Of a DNA stretch of 64,000 nucleotides, positions 45,616 through 53,815 are shown in pieces. This DNA is from Salipaludibacillus sp047795645. Its GTDB lineage: Bacteria > Bacillota > Bacilli > Bacillales > Salisediminibacteriaceae. Every line of letters begins with the position of its first letter. Within the stretch, counting starts at the first letter, position 1. Location: the NCBI RefSeq assembly GCF_047795645.1, contig NZ_CP181045.1, forward strand, positions 5,084,001 to 5,148,000, in the 5' to 3' direction. The notes below the pieces were generated by a model. The model saw only the letters and a program-made list of their open reading frames with translations. It ran no database searches and was not told the DNA's origin. The translations under genes and the position numbers were made by a program.

Positions 45616-47154
45616 TTAATAATCTTCCTCAATAAAAGATAACTCGATCGATTTTTTAAGTGAACGTTCTAGATGTTTTTTGTATTTATTTGCGTGGTTA
45701 GATTCAAAATACACATCACCCCTATAAAAAATAGATAACTCAATTAATTTAGAAGAATTTTTCGTCATTTCAATTCGTTTAACAATATCTCTTTTGGATA
45801 CATTTAGGCCATAGCAAAGCTTTAAAATCGCACCCATTAGTTCAACATTACTTAATTCTTCCTTTGAAATCCAGTGTCGAAAAGGTTCAGCAAAACGTTT
45901 TAATTGAGACTGAGATTTAAACGAAGAAAGAAAGGCGATTGTTAACCTCTCAAAGTGAGAAAGTCCGTCTATTGATTGATTTGTTAGTAGATAGAAACTA
46001 TGCTGACTTTGCGATTCTGGGTGAATAGTGTATCCAAGATAGAAAACATTTGCTCCCCATTGAATATGCTGTAAGTCTTGCTGGGAAAGGGTAACATCAT
46101 TTAAAGGAAGCAATTCCTTTGCAAAGTAAGATGACAAAATAGCGATTCTTTTTTGATGGTCTTGATCTAGGTTATAGGTGACGCCTAACTGGTAAAAACT
46201 TTCGCTTGTAACATTAGGGAAGTGAGTGACTTCCATTGGTTTAAGTAAGATTTCGTAAAAAAGTCCATCGCGAAGTCCTTTATTACTTATTACAAATTTA
46301 TCTGAATTGGCATGTTCAATTAGTTCCTCAATAGCAGCGATACCAGGCAAAATAATATCTGCACGATCTTTAGATAGACCATCTACTTTTTCTCTCTTTT
46401 TTAAAGACAGTGAGGAGAGTTTACCTTGAATCGATGCAACATCTTTTTTTGACATTTCATATTGATGTAAACCTGAAAGAGGATAGTCAATGTAATTTTG
46501 ATGAACAAGAGCAATATTTCGAGCTGTTCCTCCAATTCCGATGACAGGGACCTCTTTTCCTTTTAACCAAGGGAGGGTATCGTATTGTTCTTTTAAAAAT
46601 TTCCGTATGTTATCCCATTCACTGTCTGTCGGTGTATGATTCTTGACGAATTCTTTTTTTAAAGTGAGTGCGCCGAAAGGAAAACTATGTGAATGTTTTA
46701 ATTCTCTATTTTTAAAGTAGGTGATCTCTGTACTCCCACCACCTATGTCTATCGTAATTGCTTGAGAAATATTTGTTGAGTTCGTGATTGCTAAATACCC
46801 GTAATAAGCTTCTTCATGCTCTGATAAGACAGAGATTAAAAAGGGAGTTTTTTCAGAAATGGCTTGTAAAATTTCTGCTTTATTTTCTGCATTTCTGATA
46901 GCGGCTGTAGCAACACCTCTAATCTCCGTTAGTTGAAAATCATTTATCACGCTCTCGAACTTTGCTAAGGTACTTAAAATAACCTCTATTCCTTCTTGAG
47001 TCATCGTTCTTTCATTTGTAATATATGTACTTAAACGTGCGGTTACTTTTAAATTTAATACCTCTTTATAGCAACCGAGGCGATCAACCGCATAAATGAC
47101 AAAGCGAATCGAGTTGGAACCCATATCGATAATACCAATTTGATGAGCTTTCAT
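45616..47154 (-). CDS. ppx: Exopolyphosphatase (Ppx/GppA family)
   Basis: Ppx/GppA phosphatase (512 aa) that degrades polyphosphate or pppGpp. The N-terminal ASKHA ATPase-like domains have IDMGSNSIRFVIYAV near residue 9 and ITIDIGGGSTEITYF near 138. An HD-like C-terminal domain follows (about residues 320-500). AAAAGGAGG precedes the ATG. It is the first gene of a ppx-ppk pair and lies divergent from the znu operon. B. subtilis lacks such a pair; other Bacillus relatives have it. Confidence 0.92.
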   Translation of the reverse strand: MKAHQIGIIDMGSNSIRFVIYAVDRLGCYKEVLNLKVTARLSTYITNERTMTQEGIEVILSTLAKFESVINDFQLTEIRGVATAAIRNAENKAEILQAISEKTPFLISVLSEHEEAYYGYLAITNSTNISQAITIDIGGGSTEITYFKNRELKHSHSFPFGALTLKKEFVKNHTPTDSEWDNIRKFLKEQYDTLPWLKGKEVPVIGIGGTARNIALVHQNYIDYPLSGLHQYEMSKKDVASIQGKLSSLSLKKREKVDGLSKDRADIILPGIAAIEELIEHANSDKFVISNKGLRDGLFYEILLKPMEVTHFPNVTSESFYQLGVTYNLDQDHQKRIAILSSYFAKELLPLNDVTLSQQDLQHIQWGANVFYLGYTIHPESQSQHSFYLLTNQSIDGLSHFERLTIAFLSSFKSQSQLKRFAEPFRHWISKEELSNVELMGAILKLCYGLNVSKRDIVKRIEMTKNSSKLIELSIFYRGDVYFESNHANKYKKHLERSLKKSIELSFIEEDY

Positions 47155-47391
47155 TTTGGAAGCCTCCTTTTAAATTAATTGGATTATACATCTAACCTTC
47201 TAGCTTTTCGATAGGTAAATTGTTAAAGTGAAAGTTTGGCTCATGAAGCTTGTGGCCAACGGTAATAATATCTGAAAGTAAGATATAGTGAATCTATGCT
47301 CAATGTACTAGATATTATCTTATGACTTCTATTATATAGGGGTTGGCTTAAAGATGCGAGAAGGTCTACTAATACAAGTCAAACTGAATTA

Positions 47392-47420
47392 TTTACAAAC
47401 GGTTATTGCTCGTGTATACT
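47392..47420 (+). promoter_or_regulatory. SigA promoter of the znu-zur operon
   Basis: TTTACA and TATACT with a 17-bp spacer, about 50 bp before znuC. A Zur box begins 13 bp after the -10. Confidence 0.75.
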
Positions 47421-47432
47421 ACGGTAAGGAAA

Positions 47433-47454
47433 TAAATCGTAATGATTCTTATAT
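47433..47454. promoter_or_regulatory. Zur box before znuC
   Basis: TAAATCGTAAT is identical to the left half of the B. subtilis Zur operator. A single G is followed by ATTCTTATAT, a degenerate right half of the 9-1-9 palindrome. Its position just downstream of the -10 fits repression by zinc-loaded Zur, whose gene ends this operon. Confidence 0.78.
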
Positions 47455-47471
47455 GTAAAGAGGTATCGGGT

Positions 47472-48296
47472 ATGAATAATAAATTAAAGCCACTAGCAAT
47501 AGATATTCATCAACTATCATTTGCTTATCAAAATCAAAATGTTCTTGAAGACATAAACATGAAAATTCCTCAAGGATCTTTTCTTGGTTTGGTTGGCCCG
47601 AATGGTTCAGGAAAATCGACACTAATAAAATGTTTACTTGGCTTACTTTCACCTCATCAAGGAACGGTAAAATTATTTGGAGTTGATGTGAAAAAATTTG
47701 ATCATTGGAGTGATATTGGTTTCGTCTCTCAGAAGGCGAACAGCTTTAATAGTGGTTTTCCAGCAACGGTTTTTGAAGTGGTATCGATGGGATTATACGG
47801 AAAGGTAGGTCTTTTCCGGTTTTTAAATAAAAAACATAAAGAAAAAGTCCGAGAAGCGATAGCGCAAGTTGGAATGGAGGATTTTATAGACGCCAACATA
47901 GGTCAGCTTTCAGGTGGTCAGCAACAAAGAGTTTTTATAGCGCGAGCGCTAGTGAGTGATCCGAGTTTACTGATCCTTGATGAACCGACAGTAGGTGTGG
48001 ATGCAAAATCGGTTAGTAATTTTTATACAATGCTAAAAAAATTAAATGATGAAAAAGGGATCACGTTAATTCTTGTAACACATGATATTGGAGCGATGTC
48101 AGAATATGTAACTGATGTAGCTTGCTTAAATAAATGCTTACATTTCCATGGAGATAAACATGCATTTGATAAAAATAAAGAAGAAATGATGACCGCTATG
48201 TACGGCCATGAAGTTAACCTACTCGAACACAACCACGATCACGATCACCACCATCATCATCATGATCATGATGATGGGAGGAGAGACGTAACATGA
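47472..48296 (+). CDS. znuC: Zinc ABC transporter ATP-binding protein ZnuC, His-rich tail
   Basis: ATPase subunit (274 aa) of a zinc importer. Walker A is GPNGSGKS near residue 43, the signature is LSGGQQQR near 146, and Walker B is LILDEPTVGVD. The C-terminus is unusual: HNHDHDHHHHHHDHDDG, likely a metal-binding tail. ATG 47472 follows AAAGAGG; the frame is open to 47442, inside the Zur box. It overlaps the first permease by 4 bp. The zinc assignment rests on the Zur box and the zur gene. Confidence 0.9.
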   Translation: MNNKLKPLAIDIHQLSFAYQNQNVLEDINMKIPQGSFLGLVGPNGSGKSTLIKCLLGLLSPHQGTVKLFGVDVKKFDHWSDIGFVSQKANSFNSGFPATVFEVVSMGLYGKVGLFRFLNKKHKEKVREAIAQVGMEDFIDANIGQLSGGQQQRVFIARALVSDPSLLILDEPTVGVDAKSVSNFYTMLKKLNDEKGITLILVTHDIGAMSEYVTDVACLNKCLHFHGDKHAFDKNKEEMMTAMYGHEVNLLEHNHDHDHHHHHHDHDDGRRDVT

Positions 48297-49126
48297 TCGA
48301 AGTTTTCTTTCAATTTGATTTTTTACGTTATTCTCTGTATACGGGACTGATGATCGGCTTCTTAGCTCCAGTTGTGGGGGTATTTATCGTTGTCCGTCGG
48401 TTATCAATGATGGCTGATGCGCTTTCACATATTACATTAACAGGAATAGCGTTTAGTTTATTGTTGGGAAGGAACTTTAGCTTTTTTGCTGGATTGAACC
48501 CTGTTTATATGGGAATGGCATTTTCAGTAACTGGTGCTCTTTTGATTGAAAAATTGAGACATGTCTATCGATTTTACAAAGAACTAGCGATTCCAATTAT
48601 TTTATCAGCAGGAATTGGAGTAGGAGTTGTCTTTATTTCTTTGGCTGATGGATTTAATAACGATTTGTTTAATTATTTATTCGGTAGCGTTGTCGCGATT
48701 AACCAAACCGATTTTCGAGTTGTTGTTGTATTAACAATTCTTGTTTCAATTGTACTTCTTTTATTTTATAAAGAACTGTTCTTTCTAAGTTTTGATGAAG
48801 ACCAAGCAGTAATCTCAGGCTTACCTAAGCGGTCACTTCATTTTCTTTTCATGGTATTAGTCGCACTAGTCATAGGAATCTCGATGCAAATTGTCGGTAT
48901 TCTACTCGTATCTGCATTGATGACTTTGCCAGTTGCTTCTGCAATGAGGTGGTCTAGAGGGTTTAAGCAAATGTTTCTCTATGCCGTATTATTTGGAGAA
49001 GTATCTGTTGTTGTGGGAATGGTCACTGCGTTTCATCTTGACTTAGCTCCAGGGGGAACCATCGTCATGACGAATGTACTTTTGTTAATTTGTTCGATTG
49101 CTTTAACGAAAAAACGATCTTTATAA
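48293..49126 (+). CDS. znuB: Zinc ABC transporter permease ZnuB
   Basis: ABC-3 permease (277 aa) with about eight transmembrane segments. The conserved segment VRRLSMMADALSHITLTGIA is near residue 36, and MQIVGILLVSALMTLPVASA is in the C-terminal half. Its start overlaps znuC, showing translational coupling. A second, clearly related permease gene follows 22 bp on, so the transporter may be a heterodimer. Confidence 0.9.
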   Translation: MIEVFFQFDFLRYSLYTGLMIGFLAPVVGVFIVVRRLSMMADALSHITLTGIAFSLLLGRNFSFFAGLNPVYMGMAFSVTGALLIEKLRHVYRFYKELAIPIILSAGIGVGVVFISLADGFNNDLFNYLFGSVVAINQTDFRVVVVLTILVSIVLLLFYKELFFLSFDEDQAVISGLPKRSLHFLFMVLVALVIGISMQIVGILLVSALMTLPVASAMRWSRGFKQMFLYAVLFGEVSVVVGMVTAFHLDLAPGGTIVMTNVLLLICSIALTKKRSL

Positions 49127-49148
49127 TAGTAGAATAAGGTGAATATGA

Positions 49149-50009
49149 ATGATGGAATTACTACAACAAATTACATTTCTTGAAAGAGGGATACTTGCAG
49201 GATTAATGATTGGATTTATTTGTCCTGTTATTGGCGCGTTCCTTCTCATACGAAGAATGACGATAATCACGGAAGGGTTATCTCATATTACATTAACGGG
49301 AATTGCAGCAGGTGTGTTAATGAGTCAAACGTCTGTATTATTGGCATTTATCAATCCTTTGTACACGGGGTTACTTTTTTCGTTGATTGGTTCGTTACTA
49401 GTAGAGAAATTACGGCAAATATATAAATATTTTCAAGAGTTAGCTATTCCGATCATTCTTTCATCAGGAATTGGTTTAAGCGCAATTTTCATTAGTCTCT
49501 CCTCAAGTGGTAATGCGGAATGGTACAATTATTTGTTTGGCAGTATTGTGACGGTTACTCTAAGTGATTTAGTATTTATTTTCATGACAGGTTTTGTAGC
49601 ATTGATCCTGTTAGGTGCCTTTTATAAAGAGTTACTATCGATATCGTTCGATCAGGAATTTGCAACTACATCAGGAATATCAGTGAAGAAAATGAATTTT
49701 TTATTTTCAGTTTTGATTGCTCTTGTTATTTCGATGTCTATGAAAGTAATTGGTATTTTACTCGTTGGTGCAATGGTTACTCTTCCAGTAGCAGCTAGTA
49801 TGCAATTTGCAAAAAGCTTTCGTCAAGTTGTATTTATTGGTATCCTATTTGGAGAGACATCAATAATTGGAGGGATGATGTTTTCCTATTTCTTCAATAT
49901 TGCCACAGGTGGAACGGTTGTCGTTACTGGTGTTGTTTTATTGATATTGGCTTTGATTATAAAACGAATCATAAATTTATTAAATAACTCGCGACTTCGT
50001 TCGTCTTAA
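49149..50009 (+). CDS. Second zinc ABC transporter permease
   Basis: ABC-3 permease (286 aa) paralogous to the upstream ZnuB over its full length: IRRMTIITEGLSHITLTGIAAGV near residue 35 against VRRLSMMADALSHITLTGIA. Also shared are RQIYKYFQELAIPIILSSGIG and SMKVIGILLVGAMVTLPVAAS. The Asp before LSH in ZnuB is replaced by Gly (EGLSH) here. It may pair with ZnuB as a heterodimer or form an alternative pore with ZnuC. zur follows 15 bp later. Confidence 0.87.
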   Translation: MMELLQQITFLERGILAGLMIGFICPVIGAFLLIRRMTIITEGLSHITLTGIAAGVLMSQTSVLLAFINPLYTGLLFSLIGSLLVEKLRQIYKYFQELAIPIILSSGIGLSAIFISLSSSGNAEWYNYLFGSIVTVTLSDLVFIFMTGFVALILLGAFYKELLSISFDQEFATTSGISVKKMNFLFSVLIALVISMSMKVIGILLVGAMVTLPVAASMQFAKSFRQVVFIGILFGETSIIGGMMFSYFFNIATGGTVVVTGVVLLILALIIKRIINLLNNSRLRSS

Positions 50010-50024
50010 AGGAGGTTTTATCCA

Positions 50025-50483
50025 TTGAATGTGCAACAAGCGATGAACAAATTGAAAGAAGAGGGATATAAGCATACGGATAAACGCCTAGATATGCTAC
50101 AGTTATTTTCTGATGAAAGTCGTTATTTAGCAGCTAAGGACGTATTGGAAGCAATGAATGATAAGTATCATGGGTTAAGTTTCGATACAATTTATCGTAA
50201 TTTATCTGTGTTCTCTGAACTAGGAATACTTGAGGAGACAGAATTAGCTGGCGAAAAGAAATTTCGCTTCTCTTGTTCAACCGAACATCACCATCATCAT
50301 TTAATTTGTCTTGATTGTGGTAAAACAAAACATATTCATGAGTGTCCAATGGACACATCACCGATAGCTGATGAAGGGTTTCATGTTGTTGGTCACAAAT
50401 TTGAAGTATATGGCTATTGTGAACAGTGTGGGAAGTCGAAAAGTAATATAGATCCAGATGAAAAAGCGATTCCTAAGAATTAA
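50025..50483 (+). CDS. zur: Zinc uptake regulator Zur (Fur family)
   Basis: Fur-family repressor (152 aa). A winged-helix N-half has SFDTIYRNLSVFSELGILEE. The metal sites follow: a His cluster (EHHHHHLICLDCGKTKHIHEC) and the structural zinc pairs CLDC near residue 92 and CEQC near 132. The Zur rather than Fur or PerR assignment rests on its place at the end of the znu operon and the Zur box at its head. TTG 50025 follows AAAGGAGG. The operon is therefore autoregulated. Confidence 0.92.
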   Translation: MNVQQAMNKLKEEGYKHTDKRLDMLQLFSDESRYLAAKDVLEAMNDKYHGLSFDTIYRNLSVFSELGILEETELAGEKKFRFSCSTEHHHHHLICLDCGKTKHIHECPMDTSPIADEGFHVVGHKFEVYGYCEQCGKSKSNIDPDEKAIPKN

Positions 50484-50500
50484 TTCAGGAATCGCTTTTT
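50461..50500 (+). terminator. Terminator of the znu-zur operon
   Basis: Arms AAAAAGCGATTCCT / AGGAATCGCTTTTT; the left arm overlaps the last codons of zur. Confidence 0.93.
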
Positions 50501-50667
50501 AAAATAGAGTCTGCTGAAAAATTAAGATTTTTGAAGTATCAGATGATTTATTTGTATCAAGAGGCTGTCCCAAAAAGTATTATCGGTGACGGTTTTGAAA
50601 ATATTGCATAAGAAGAAGTACCCAACAAGGCTAGATACTTAACAACCTCTCGGCCTCTGTTGATTAT

Positions 50668-51234
50668 CTAACGGAATAAGTTATCAACTATTATTTTGGC
50701 TTCATTCCAATGCTGTACTCGATGCACATTAGAGGGTACAGCTAATTGGTTATAAGGGGTGTCGATAAGGATAACAGGAATATTGCATTCTTCAGCTATG
50801 TTACAAGCATTATCATGCTTATCTTCAAAAAACACGTCCACTTTGTGCCGTTTAACTGCATTTAGTTTGTCATGTTGACCTAGAAGCTCAATGTGATCGT
50901 ATGGGATAGTCAAACGATGAAACCAATCAACCGTCAACTCATGGACGTGTTTTGGTCTAGCGCTTATATAATAAAGTTCATATCGTTTTTTCCACTCTGT
51001 TAAAATATTTTTAGCGTGGACTGCCATTTGTGCATGTTGATACATAAATGGCTCATGAATGCTCATCCACTCTGTAAACTCTTTTGAGCTGATTTCTAAT
51101 ACTGTTGTGAGGTCATAATCAACAATGTCATTTAGTGTTAGATTTTTTTTGAAATGTTTATTCAAATGTGGGATAAACGTAGCGGGATCTGTAATTGTTC
51201 CATCAATATCAATCCCTAATCGGTATTTATACAT
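50668..51234 (-). CDS. yqfW: 5'-nucleotidase-like HAD hydrolase YqfW
   Basis: Protein (188 aa) of the NT5C-type HAD superfamily. Motif I is GIDIDGTITD at residues 7-16, motif II is YYISARP near 94, and the last acidic motif is DVFFEDKHDNA near 132. It is expected to remove phosphate from a nucleotide, but the substrate is unknown. AGGTGA precedes the ATG. It sits beside yqfX as in B. subtilis. Confidence 0.87.
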   Translation of the reverse strand: MYKYRLGIDIDGTITDPATFIPHLNKHFKKNLTLNDIVDYDLTTVLEISSKEFTEWMSIHEPFMYQHAQMAVHAKNILTEWKKRYELYYISARPKHVHELTVDWFHRLTIPYDHIELLGQHDKLNAVKRHKVDVFFEDKHDNACNIAEECNIPVILIDTPYNQLAVPSNVHRVQHWNEAKIIVDNLFR

Positions 51235-51335
51235 TTTTTCACCTACTTTTCACAATGTGTAATATTTCCTCTTATGATTTTATTGTCTCATCCCCATACT
51301 AATTGTACAGCCTTGTAAAGGGAGTGAGATTTGTC

Positions 51336-51755
51336 ATGACTGAAGAGGAAGAAAATCGCTTAGAAGAAGAGAGAACGTTTGAAAATATTGAAGACCAGCA
51401 GACCGGCGTTCCAGTGGAACCGGAAGTGTCATACCAATATGATGAAGAAACTGCGGCGGAATACACACCGAATCCTGGTCTAGTCGGAGGCAGAGGAACT
51501 ACAGAAATTTCCTCTGATAGGACTAGAGAACAAGTAAAAGAAGAAGATGAGACAGCAGGAAAAGGAGTTGGGGCGTTAGGTATTGCCTTATCTATTGTCT
51601 CCCTATTTTTTTTACCGGTAATTTTCGCTATAGCAGGGATTGTGTTTGGAGCAATTGCTGTGAGAAAGAATCGTCAAGCGCTGGGTTATACAGCGGTTGC
51701 GATAGGGGCCTTCTCATTAATCATGAGCTTCTTCTTTGCACCATTTGTCGCATAA
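51336..51755 (+). CDS. yqfX: Membrane protein YqfX
   Basis: Protein of 139 aa. The acidic, disordered N-half (MTEEEENRLEEERTFENIED) is followed by two hydrophobic segments near residues 82-106 and 115-138 joined by the short basic loop VRKNRQALG. Function unknown; the symbol is by position between yqfW and ispG and by overall type. ATG 51336 follows AAAGGGAGTGA and is preferred to an open frame back to 51303. A dispersed repeat copy lies behind it. Confidence 0.75.
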   Translation: MTEEEENRLEEERTFENIEDQQTGVPVEPEVSYQYDEETAAEYTPNPGLVGGRGTTEISSDRTREQVKEEDETAGKGVGALGIALSIVSLFFLPVIFAIAGIVFGAIAVRKNRQALGYTAVAIGAFSLIMSFFFAPFVA

Positions 51756-51796
51756 GTAAAGCGAAGGGTAAAATCTCCCTTCGCTATCTTATTTTG

Positions 51797-51893
51797 TACT
51801 TAAAGAATGTTTAACTTCGCTAAAGGATTAAAGTATAAGATAAACTAAGGCTTTCGCCATGAAGGACTTGGCGAAAAGCCAAGATATCCTAAA
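51797..51893 (+). repeat. Dispersed double-hairpin element, copy D
   Basis: Closest to the family consensus: GTTTAACTTCGCTAAAGG, TTAAAGTATAAGATAAACT, then arms GGCTTTCGCCA / TGGCGAAAAGCC. The usual T run after the second hairpin is changed to ATATC. It lies 41 bp behind yqfX and in its orientation, at the convergent junction with ispG. Confidence 0.88.
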
Positions 51894-51900
51894 TTTAGTC

Positions 51901-53007
51901 TTAAACTTCGAGTTGCTTCTGTCTCTCTTTTTCGTAGTGAGCCTCTGCCAATACGTTAATTTCTTTTTTTAGTTCTTCAACTAACTGATCTTCTGGTACT
52001 TTACGAATTGTTTTCCCTTTACGGAAAAGTAGTCCTTCGCCTCTAGCACCAGCAATTCCAATGTCGGCTTCTTTTGCTTCACCTGGACCGTTAACAGCAC
52101 AACCTAGAACAGACACTTTAATCGGAGCTTTAATTGTTTGAAGATATTCTTCCACTTCATTGGCAATGCTAATTAAATCGATCTCAATCCGTCCGCAAGT
52201 AGGGCAAGAAATGAGTGTTGCCGCATTGGTAGCTAAACCGAATGCTTTTAGTAATTCTTTAGCTACTTTAATTTCTTCAACTGGATCAGCACTAAGAGAA
52301 ATTCGAACTGTGTTTCCAATACCTTTTTGTAAAAGTACTCCTAGTCCAGCAGAGCTTTTTATTGTACCAGCGAATAAAGTTCCTGACTCGGTGATACCTA
52401 AATGTAATGGATAGTCAAAAGCTTCCGCAGCTTTTTCATAAGCTTCTACAGCTAGACCGACGTCAGAAGCTTTCATAGAAACGATAATATCATAAAAATC
52501 TAAGTCTTCTAAGATTTTTATATGGTGTAGCGCACTTTCAACCATACCCTCTGCAGTGGGGTAACCATATTTTTCTAAGATACGATTCTCCAATGAACCT
52601 GCATTGACACCAATACGAATAGGGATTCCTTTTGCTTTAGCAGCATTAACAACAGCTTCGACTTTTTCTTTACGACCGATATTTCCAGGATTAATCCTGA
52701 TTTTATCCGCACCGCCTTCAATCGCTTTTAACGCAAGCTTATAATCAAAGTGGATGTCTACGACGAGAGGGATATTAATTCGTTTTTTTATTTCAGAGAT
52801 TGCTTCAGCATCTTTCATTTCTGGACAAGCAACTCGAACGATTTGACAACCTGCCTCTTCAAGTCGGTTTATTTCAGCAACGGTTGCGTCAACATCATGA
52901 GTCTTCGACATAGTCATGCTTTGCATAATAACCTCGTCACTTCCACCAATTGTCAGTGATCCTACCTTTACTTTGCGTGTATCTTTTCGATGAGTTCTTT
53001 GGGTCAC
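51901..53007 (-). CDS. ispG: 4-hydroxy-3-methylbut-2-enyl diphosphate synthase IspG
   Basis: [4Fe-4S] enzyme (368 aa) of the MEP pathway that forms HMBPP, the substrate of IspH. TIM-barrel part with VRVACPEMKDAEA, IRINPGNIG and HLGITESG. The C-terminal cluster domain has ISCPTCGRIEID and VLGCAVNGPGEAKEADIG. It starts at GTG 53007 behind AGGGGCGATGAAGA. Both last MEP enzymes thus lie in this window, 16 kb apart. Confidence 0.96.
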   Translation of the reverse strand: MTQRTHRKDTRKVKVGSLTIGGSDEVIMQSMTMSKTHDVDATVAEINRLEEAGCQIVRVACPEMKDAEAISEIKKRINIPLVVDIHFDYKLALKAIEGGADKIRINPGNIGRKEKVEAVVNAAKAKGIPIRIGVNAGSLENRILEKYGYPTAEGMVESALHHIKILEDLDFYDIIVSMKASDVGLAVEAYEKAAEAFDYPLHLGITESGTLFAGTIKSSAGLGVLLQKGIGNTVRISLSADPVEEIKVAKELLKAFGLATNAATLISCPTCGRIEIDLISIANEVEEYLQTIKAPIKVSVLGCAVNGPGEAKEADIGIAGARGEGLLFRKGKTIRKVPEDQLVEELKKEINVLAEAHYEKERQKQLEV

Positions 53008-53103
53008 TCTTCATCGCCCCTTTATTTACTTAAAAATACGTGTAGTTTTTGCCTAACGTCTTACATTGTAACAATGAGAGGACAATTGTGGCAAGGGGAA
53101 TGA

Positions 53104-53466
53104 TTACTCAATAGGTGTTTGTTCGTATAATGGAAATTTATATACTTCACCAGCGATTAATTTGTCGGCGGAAATGCCAGGATTTAACGATTCGAAGTCA
53201 AATAATACATCCCCTAGTGGAATAGCAAAGTTAGAAGCGTCGTGAAGCTGTTGTGTGACGCCATAAACAGTTTGTCCAGGTTCAACCATTACTTCTTGAA
53301 AAGGCAGCGGAGAAATCGTGAGAGGCATTTCTTCGTTGTTTTCAGTTAATTCCTCTTGTAGACTCTTTTCTTTGGTGGATTTTTCCGGAATTGTTCCTGT
53401 TGTTAAGTCTATTCTGACACTTATAGCAATTGTAATTATGATGAGTAAAAGAATAATAGGACGCAA
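53104..53466 (-). CDS. yqfZ: LysM-type membrane-anchored protein YqfZ
   Basis: Small protein (120 aa) with an N-terminal transmembrane segment (residues 2-16, RPIILLLIIITIAISV). A Glu/Thr-rich linker leads to a LysM-like domain (VEPGQTVYGVTQQLH to DFESLNPGISADKLIAGEVY). TTG 53466 follows GAGGAG with 6-nt spacing; the open frame to 53601 is not supported. Position next to ispG matches yqfZ of B. subtilis. A peptidoglycan-linked or spore-related role is plausible but unproven. Confidence 0.78.
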   Translation of the reverse strand: MRPIILLLIIITIAISVRIDLTTGTIPEKSTKEKSLQEELTENNEEMPLTISPLPFQEVMVEPGQTVYGVTQQLHDASNFAIPLGDVLFDFESLNPGISADKLIAGEVYKFPLYEQTPIE

Positions 53467-53815
53467 AATGAACTCCTCATTTCTATCATTGTCTACTATA
53501 GTATATGATTGTCTAGTAAAATTAGAACTAGATGATATAAAAAGATTTAGTGATTTAAAACTATTAATCCAACGAGTTCTGTATCCCTTTAACACTGGCA
53601 CTTGAGTACTTTTTATTCATTGTTGTAACGTTTATAGAATGAAAAACGTCTTATTTATTAAGGCCGTTCAAAAAAATACTATTACAGAGACTTACATGTT
53701 ATTGTTTGGATGCGAATAAGAAGAAATAGTCCTTTCGTCACTATCTTTTTTGTATGGTATAGTGTTTTCTAGTAGTGTGGATTGATTTTGAATTCTACGA
53801 AAAGGGGTTTGAGAA
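53467..53815. other. Divergent intergenic region yqfZ-DUF1002 gene
   Basis: About 350 bp without a gene. An extended -10 promoter (TGGTATAGT, with TATAGT at 53758-53763 and TCGTCA 17 bp before it) probably drives the DUF1002 gene. Confidence 0.45.

Noticed and set aside
50562..50580. AGAGGCTGTCCCAAAAAGT as a possible insertion sequence end
   Set aside because: Similar strings occur near some Firmicutes mobile elements, but there is no second end, target duplication or transposase remnant here.
53467..53601. 45-residue N-terminal extension of yqfZ
   Set aside because: GAGGAG with proper spacing fixes TTG 53466, which puts the membrane segment at the N-terminus as expected.
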